DNA from: an uncultured Alphaproteobacteria bacterium
GTDB lineage: Bacteria; Pseudomonadota; Alphaproteobacteria; CAAHEQ01; UBA3637
NCBI GenBank assembly: GCA_905236245.1
Contig: CAJOPC010000002.1
Coordinates: 1-41,982 of the forward strand
Length of the DNA stretch: 41,982 bases
Reading direction: 5' to 3'
Notes under the pieces: model-generated
Told to the model about the DNA's origin: nothing
The model's input: only the letters and a program-made list of their open reading frames with translations
The model's database searches: none
Part shown: positions 37,485-41,982 of the stretch, piece after piece
Layout of the letters: each line of letters begins with the position of its first letter
Numbering within the stretch: the stretch's first letter is position 1
Program-made: the position numbers and the translations under genes

Positions 37485-39250
37485 AATCAAAAAAAATCAA
37501 TGTAATGTGCACGGCATTTCGAGATGGCTTTCAATCCGTGTTTGGGATGCGTGTTTGTAGTAAAGATTATTTACCCATTGTGTCGGATGCTGTGAAGGCC
37601 GGTTTGACTTATTTGGAATCGGGCGGCGGCGCTGCTTTTCAATCTGCATTTTTTTATTTAAATGAAAACGCATTTGATGTGATGGATGCGTTCCGTAAGG
37701 CGGCTGGTCCTAGGGCAAATTTGCAAACTTTGGCTCGAGGCGTTAATGTGGTGGCCTTGGATTCTATGAGTTCCGATTTGATTAAATTACATGCTGATTT
37801 GTTCAAAAAACACGGTGTTACAACAGTGCGTAATTTTGATGCTTTGAACGATCCCAACAATTTGAAATATAGTGCTGAGTGCATTAAAAAAGCCGGCATG
37901 AAACATCAATTGGCGATTGCCATGATGAGCTTGCCGCCGGCATTAAGCGGAGCGCATACGGCCGCTTTTTATACGGATAGATTAAAGGCATTTATCAAGG
38001 CTAAAATTCCATTTGATTCGTTGGCTTTTAAAGATGCTAGTGGTACAGGAACGCCGCAAACTGTTTATGAAACTATTAAGGCGGCTCGTAAAATTGTAGG
38101 AGCCAAGTGTCCAATTAGCTATCATTCCCATGAAACGGCCGGAACTGGGCTTGCTTGTTATTTGGCGGCGATTGAAGCCGGTGTAGATACGGTGGATTTA
38201 TCATTAGCACCCGTGTCAGGCGGAACTTGTCCGCCGGATGTTGTTTCCATGTGGCATGCTTTGCGTGGCAAGCCATACGAGTTGAATTGTGATATTGAAA
38301 AGGTATTGCGTGTAGAAGAAGATTTGAAGGCTTCGTTGAGTAAGTATTATTTGCCTCCCGAGGCATTGCATGTCGATCCAAGAATTCCGTTTTCGCCTAT
38401 GCCGGGCGGTGCTTTGACGGCAAATACGCAAATGTTGCGTGATAACAATATTATGGATCGGTATAACGATATCATTAACGCGATGCAGGAAGTGGTACAA
38501 AAGGGTGGCTTTGGGACTTCTGTGACGCCGGTTAGCCAATTTTATTTCCAACAAGCTTTTAATAATGTGATGTATGGCAAGTGGAAGAAAATAGCCGAAG
38601 GTTATGGCAAAATGGTATTGGGCTATTTTGGAACAACACCAGTAGCACCTGATCCTAAAGTGGTAAAGATTGCGGCAGAGCAATTAGGATTGGATCCAAC
38701 CACAAAGACAGTACTTGCGATCAATGATAAAAATCCGGATAAAGCAAGAGCGCATTATGTGCAACAATTGAAGGCGGCCAAATTGCCAACAACAAATGAG
38801 AATATCTTTATTGCGGCGGCATGCGGACAAAAAGGTATCGATTTCTTGTTGGGTAAAGGCAAGATTGCGGTGCGTTTGAATGAGGAAAAAACAACAGCTA
38901 AATTGGACGATTCCGTCATTACCATCAACGGTGAAAAATTCGAAGTAAAATTTGATGGTGATAAGGCGATTGTGAATGGCAAAGAATATACCGTTGGAGA
39001 AGAAAAAGCAGAAACAAAGACGGTTGCTCCTGCTGGTGTTGGCGGCGTTATCGTTGCTCCAATGCCCGGCACAGTGACACAGGTTTTGGTCGGTGAAGGC
39101 CAAGCGGTGAAAGCGGGAGATACTTTGGTTGTGGTGGAAGTGATGAAAATGGAAACGCCAATAAAAGCTACTGCTACAGGAACGGTAAAACATTTATTTG
39201 TGAAAAAAGGCGATAACATCAAGACTGGGGACAAAGTCGCGGAGGTGTAA
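37481..39250 (+). CDS. oadA: Oxaloacetate decarboxylase alpha subunit (biotin protein)
   Basis: Transfers CO2 from oxaloacetate to biotin, giving pyruvate. The 589-residue protein has a carboxyltransferase TIM barrel with metal ligands Asp15 ([10 protein letters not shown]), Lys184 in AFKDASGTG and His215/His217 in [11 protein letters not shown] middle PYC/OADA-like domain follows (about 300-450), and a C-terminal biotinyl domain with Lys556 in [11 protein letters not shown]. The linker before the biotin domain is short. Barrel motifs deviate from the norm (FRDGFQS for [16 protein letters not shown] for EVWGGATFD), so the substrate may differ slightly. It is coupled to oadG and followed one base later by oadB. 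Confidence 0.92.
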   Translation: MKSKKINVMCTAFRDGFQSVFGMRVCSKDYLPIVSDAVKAGLTYLESGGGAAFQSAFFYLNENAFDVMDAFRKAAGPRANLQTLARGVNVVALDSMSSDLIKLHADLFKKHGVTTVRNFDALNDPNNLKYSAECIKKAGMKHQLAIAMMSLPPALSGAHTAAFYTDRLKAFIKAKIPFDSLAFKDASGTGTPQTVYETIKAARKIVGAKCPISYHSHETAGTGLACYLAAIEAGVDTVDLSLAPVSGGTCPPDVVSMWHALRGKPYELNCDIEKVLRVEEDLKASLSKYYLPPEALHVDPRIPFSPMPGGALTANTQMLRDNNIMDRYNDIINAMQEVVQKGGFGTSVTPVSQFYFQQAFNNVMYGKWKKIAEGYGKMVLGYFGTTPVAPDPKVVKIAAEQLGLDPTTKTVLAINDKNPDKARAHYVQQLKAAKLPTTNENIFIAAACGQKGIDFLLGKGKIAVRLNEEKTTAKLDDSVITINGEKFEVKFDGDKAIVNGKEYTVGEEKAETKTVAPAGVGGVIVAPMPGTVTQVLVGEGQAVKAGDTLVVVEVMKMETPIKATATGTVKHLFVKKGDNIKTGDKVAEV

Positions 39251-39251
39251 C

Positions 39252-40379
39252 ATGAATGCAGTGATTGACAGTTTGGGTTTAATGCATCTAACCTTTGGAC
39301 AAGGCGTGATGATGCTGATTTGCTTTGTGTTGTTGTATTTGGGCATCAAAAAACAATTTGAGCCGCTGCTTTTAATTCCAATAGCGATTGGTGGTTTGTT
39401 ATCCAACTGTCCCGGTGCCGGTATGACCGAAGAAGGCGGATTGTTATACTATATGTACTATGCCGGTATTGAAACAGGTATTTTCCCATTACTGATTTTT
39501 ATGGGGGTTGGTGCGATGATAGATTTTGGCCCAATGTTAGCAAATCCGAAAACAGCTTTATTGGGCGGTGCTGCGCAATTTGCTATTTTTGGTACATTTT
39601 TAGGTGCTTTGACATTGAGTGGAATCTTCCCAGATATCGCTTTAACTTTGCAACAAGCGGCAAGCATTGCGATTATCGGTGGCGCGGATGGCCCCACCTC
39701 TATTTTTTTGGCAGGTAAGCTAGCTCCAGAATTGTTAGGAGCAATTGCGGTGGCGGCCTATTCTTATATGGCGTTGGTGCCGGTAATTCAACCACCGATT
39801 ATGCGCCTTTGTACACCCAAAAAACAACGCTCTATTCAAATGCAACAATTACGCGAGGTGAGCAAGCGCGAAAAGATAATTTTTCCGATTATGGTAATTG
39901 TTTTAACAGCGCTTTTTATTCCGTTGGCAATTTCATTGATTGGCATGTTGATGTTTGGTAATTTGTTGAAAGAATCGGGTGTAGCAGACCGTCTAGCCAA
40001 AGGGGCCAGCAATGAAATGATGAATATCGTGACTATTTTATTGGGAATTTCCGTTGGTTCTAAATTGTCGGCAGATTTATTTTTGCGGACACAAACACTT
40101 GTCGTATTGGCGCTTGGTGTCATTGCGTTTTGTGTTGGGACGGCCAGCGGTGTTTTGATGGCCAGATTTTTAAATTTATTTACAAAAAATAAAATCAATC
40201 CGCTGATTGGGTCTGCCGGAGTCAGTGCTATTCCAATGGCTGCGCGTGTGAGTGAAAAAATTGGCCAAGAGGAGAATCCGGATAACCACTTGCTAATGCA
40301 TGCGATGGGTGCCAATGTGGCGGGCAGTATCGGTTCCGCGATTGCTGCTGGTATATTGTTAGCCCTTTGTGGTGGTTAG
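39252..40379 (+). CDS. oadB: Oxaloacetate decarboxylase beta subunit, Na+ pump
   Basis: Integral membrane subunit that decarboxylates carboxybiotin and pumps Na+ out. The 375 residues match OadB/MmdB/GcdB family blocks: [86 protein letters not shown] and [24 protein letters not shown]. Asp146 in GGADGPTS corresponds to the Na+-coordinating Asp of Klebsiella OadB. Methylmalonyl-CoA or glutaconyl-CoA decarboxylase beta subunits look alike; the OadA partner supports oxaloacetate. GGAG precedes the ATG. It ends one base from the convergent rlmB. Confidence 0.95.
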   Translation: MNAVIDSLGLMHLTFGQGVMMLICFVLLYLGIKKQFEPLLLIPIAIGGLLSNCPGAGMTEEGGLLYYMYYAGIETGIFPLLIFMGVGAMIDFGPMLANPKTALLGGAAQFAIFGTFLGALTLSGIFPDIALTLQQAASIAIIGGADGPTSIFLAGKLAPELLGAIAVAAYSYMALVPVIQPPIMRLCTPKKQRSIQMQQLREVSKREKIIFPIMVIVLTALFIPLAISLIGMLMFGNLLKESGVADRLAKGASNEMMNIVTILLGISVGSKLSADLFLRTQTLVVLALGVIAFCVGTASGVLMARFLNLFTKNKINPLIGSAGVSAIPMAARVSEKIGQEENPDNHLLMHAMGANVAGSIGSAIAAGILLALCGG

Positions 40380-40380
40380 T

Positions 40381-41097
40381 TTACCGATTCCATTCATACA
40401 TGGCAACGGCGGCAGCATTGGAAACATTGAGCGATTCAATGGCTGAGTTCATCGGTAATTTCACAACCATATCGCAATTTTCCATAGTTAAGTGACGCAT
40501 ACCATCTTCGGCGCCAAGGACTAGAACGCATTTTTGAGGCAATTTGCAATCGGAGATATAATCTTTTGCATAACCATCCAAGCCAACGCACCAAAAATCT
40601 GCTTTTTTAAGGGCTTCCATAGCACGCGCTAAATTGGCAACGCGAATAAGTGGAATCAATTCAGTCGCGCCACTAGCGGATTTTGCTAATGTGCCAGATT
40701 CGCTGGGTGCTCCGGCTTCTGGCATGATGACTGCGGATGCATTAAAGGCCACAGCAGAGCGCATAATGGCACCGATATTATGCGGATCAGTTACTTGATC
40801 CAAGATAATAACAAGGGCGCGATCTAATTCTTTTAACCCTTGTAAAAAATTTTTGAAATCAATGGGGGGTAATGGTTCGCATTTGGCCACAATACCTTGA
40901 TGAACCGCGCCTTGTCCCACAAAGGAATCTAATAAGCGGCGATCCGCCGGATGAACAGGAACATTTTTGGGCAATTTCATTTCCGCTAAAGTTTCCTTTG
41001 TGCCATAAATGTCATTGATCTTACGGCGAGGATTTTTGATGGCTAAATCTACAACATGTTTACCGTATAGGTATAAGTTTTGCGCTGATTTTTTCAT
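40381..41097 (-). CDS. rlmB: 23S rRNA (guanosine2251-2'-O)-methyltransferase
   Basis: SpoU-family SPOUT methyltransferase. The N-terminal substrate-binding domain starts LYLYGKHVVDLAIKNP and includes GAVHQGIVAK. The three SPOUT motifs are ILDQVTDPHNIGAIMRSA, LVLGAEDGMRHLTMENCD and LNVSNAAAVAMYEW. Length of 238 is normal. GGAGG seven bases before the ATG supports this start, although it lies inside the end of the upstream HAD gene, an overlap of 38 bases. The specific target is inferred from the family; other SpoU enzymes modify different rRNA or tRNA positions. Confidence 0.9.
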   Translation of the reverse strand: MKKSAQNLYLYGKHVVDLAIKNPRRKINDIYGTKETLAEMKLPKNVPVHPADRRLLDSFVGQGAVHQGIVAKCEPLPPIDFKNFLQGLKELDRALVIILDQVTDPHNIGAIMRSAVAFNASAVIMPEAGAPSESGTLAKSASGATELIPLIRVANLARAMEALKKADFWCVGLDGYAKDYISDCKLPQKCVLVLGAEDGMRHLTMENCDMVVKLPMNSAIESLNVSNAAAVAMYEWNR

Positions 41098-41818
41098 GAA
41101 TTGCCTCCTTTAAAGCGATATCATAAATTTCTTGTAAATTCTTTTTTGTTTCTGTCGGCCCCTCTGTGGAGATGGTGATCAATCCTTGCTTTTCGGCCTT
41201 ATGACGAATACGCTCTGTATCGTCTATCAATGCAACATGTGAAGGGGGTTGTTTGATTTTATCGCATAGTTTTGCAAATTGCTGGCTCATTTGTTTTGGA
41301 TAGAAAATTTTGTGTCCTAATGTTGGGTTGTCCTCCAAGGTGCTTTCAGTGGTTATTATATGGATACCCAATTCCTCGGATAAATCTTTTGAGGATGGAC
41401 CGCCCCGCAAACAATCAAAAATTTTATTTAAATGGGGACGTGTATTGTTTGTTACAATATAAACAGGCATGATTGTTGCCACTTTTTTTAAAAGATCCAA
41501 CATCTTCGGATCTGGAGATATATAGGAATAATTAGTGTTGGCAACTGTATTGACGGCAAATTCATTGAAATTAATATGATATTTTTTACACAATTCAAGA
41601 ACTGAATTAAATAAACCTCGAACTCCGCTTTCTTTCAATTTGGTGCGCATTTGATGAAACTCTTCTTGCGAAATGCCGTATTGTGCCAAAGTTTTGTAAA
41701 TGCCTTCAATATTGTCGGATCCGCCTATATCATCGTATAATACGCCGTCACAATCAATTAAAAGGGTTTTGATGGCTTTCAAGGAAGAGTCGGTTGAAAT
41801 GGCTTCTACATTTTTCAT
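41060..41818 (-). CDS. HAD-superfamily hydrolase, pyrimidine 5'-nucleotidase-like
   Basis: A 252-residue haloacid-dehalogenase-type phosphatase. Motif I is LLIDCDGVLYDD (about 25-36), motif II is YIVTNNTRP, and motif IV is VALIDDTERIRHKAE. A helical cap lies between motif I and II. The layout is that of pyrimidine 5'-nucleotidase/YjjG-like phosphatases, but the substrate is unknown. Longer in-frame starts exist upstream, but the promoter places the RNA start next to this ATG. There is no ribosome binding site, so a leaderless message is likely. It is cotranscribed with rlmB. Confidence 0.85.
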   Translation of the reverse strand: MKNVEAISTDSSLKAIKTLLIDCDGVLYDDIGGSDNIEGIYKTLAQYGISQEEFHQMRTKLKESGVRGLFNSVLELCKKYHINFNEFAVNTVANTNYSYISPDPKMLDLLKKVATIMPVYIVTNNTRPHLNKIFDCLRGGPSSKDLSEELGIHIITTESTLEDNPTLGHKIFYPKQMSQQFAKLCDKIKQPPSHVALIDDTERIRHKAEKQGLITISTEGPTETKKNLQEIYDIALKEAIHEKISAKLIPIR

Positions 41819-41825
41819 GAAAATA

Positions 41826-41854
41826 ATTATACAAAAAAAGGCTTGACAAAACAA
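41826..41854 (-). promoter_or_regulatory. Promoter of the HAD gene, predicted leaderless
   Basis: On the minus strand: TTGTTT (41854-41849), 17 bases, perfect TATAAT (41831-41826). The standard +1 is at 41819, one base before the ATG. Confidence 0.65.
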
Positions 41855-41871
41855 TAAAAAAAAGGCATAAT
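41843..41871 (+). promoter_or_regulatory. Promoter of tRNA-Tyr
   Basis: Perfect TTGACA (41843-41848), 17 bases, CATAAT (41866-41871). It abuts the -35 box of the divergent HAD promoter. RNA start near 41878 leaves a leader of about 32 bases. Confidence 0.8.
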
Positions 41872-41909
41872 ACCCGTGCTTTGTTTTTAACGGACAAAGT
41901 GCACCTTGT

Positions 41910-41982
41910 GGAAAGGTGGGTGAGTGGTTAAAGCCAACAGACTGTAAATCTGTCCTCTTTTGAGTTCGCTGGTTCGAATCCA
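41910..41982 (+). tRNA. tRNA-Tyr (GTA), 3' end cut by window
   Basis: Begins GGAAAGG (acceptor 5' strand), T8-G9, a three-pair D stem GGT/GCC around GAGTGGTTAAA, and a perfect anticodon stem ACAGA/TCTGT. The anticodon GTA is at 41944-41946. A long variable arm (CCTCTTTTGAG) follows, as in class II tRNAs, then the T-stem/loop GCTGG TTCGAAT CCA. The last two T-stem bases, the acceptor 3' strand and the CCA end lie outside the window. Confidence 0.93.

Overview
The window is a gene-dense, AT-rich bacterial chromosome segment with about 33 protein genes and a 3'-truncated tRNA-Tyr. Gene content points to an alphaproteobacterium: an S16 with a long Ala/Glu tail, a short FtsB, RNase D, an RpoH-type dnaK promoter and a YcbZ-type Lon-like protease. 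GTP-dependent PEP carboxykinase next to a Na+-pumping oxaloacetate decarboxylase suggests an anaerobic or fermentative, probably host- or gut-associated lineage. That lifestyle is inference. No CRISPR array, insertion sequence, integrase or prophage was seen. No gene-free stretch exceeds about 175 bp.

Layout. 1-2170: rpsP-rimM-trmD-rplS operon and terminator. 2228-4900: accessory genes, namely a large predicted zinc metallopeptidase with MORN-like repeats and a Bor/Iss-family lipoprotein. 4954-7272 (-): Lon-like protease. 7419-12828: dnaN-recF-gyrB plus a hypothetical gene. 12883-18070: typA, a DUF4236 gene, an ABC exporter half-transporter and an AmpG-like transporter. 18057-19924 (-): a PAS-GGDEF cyclase overlapping ftsB. 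19992-23145: dnaK-dnaJ behind a heat-shock-like promoter. 23149-26524: a Fic/Doc-like gene, rnd (-), a short CCA-type nucleotidyltransferase and a pilin-like gene. 26528-29464 (-): lgt, DUF2062, pgeF, galU-like operon. 29540-33627: a degenerate GGDEF gene, then rho and a tandem-NYN protein. 33676-40379: pckG (-), a lysozyme-like membrane protein (-) and oadG-oadA-oadB. 40381-41818 (-): HAD hydrolase and rlmB. 41910-end: tRNA-Tyr.

How the genes work together. Most genes are housekeeping: ribosome assembly, replication, protein quality control, RNA turnover and tRNA processing. pckG and the oad operon form a metabolic unit around oxaloacetate, linking GTP/CO2 chemistry to a sodium gradient. The most unusual parts are the rho-coupled protein with two NYN nuclease-like domains, the metallopeptidase with MORN-like and PGGxDDA repeats, the Bor-like lipoprotein, the lysozyme-like protein with an altered active site, and three genes (rnd, the CCA-type enzyme and the HAD hydrolase) whose -10 boxes sit so close to the start codon that leaderless mRNAs are predicted.

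All family assignments come from reading protein motifs by eye, without database searches. Promoters and terminators were found by inspection.
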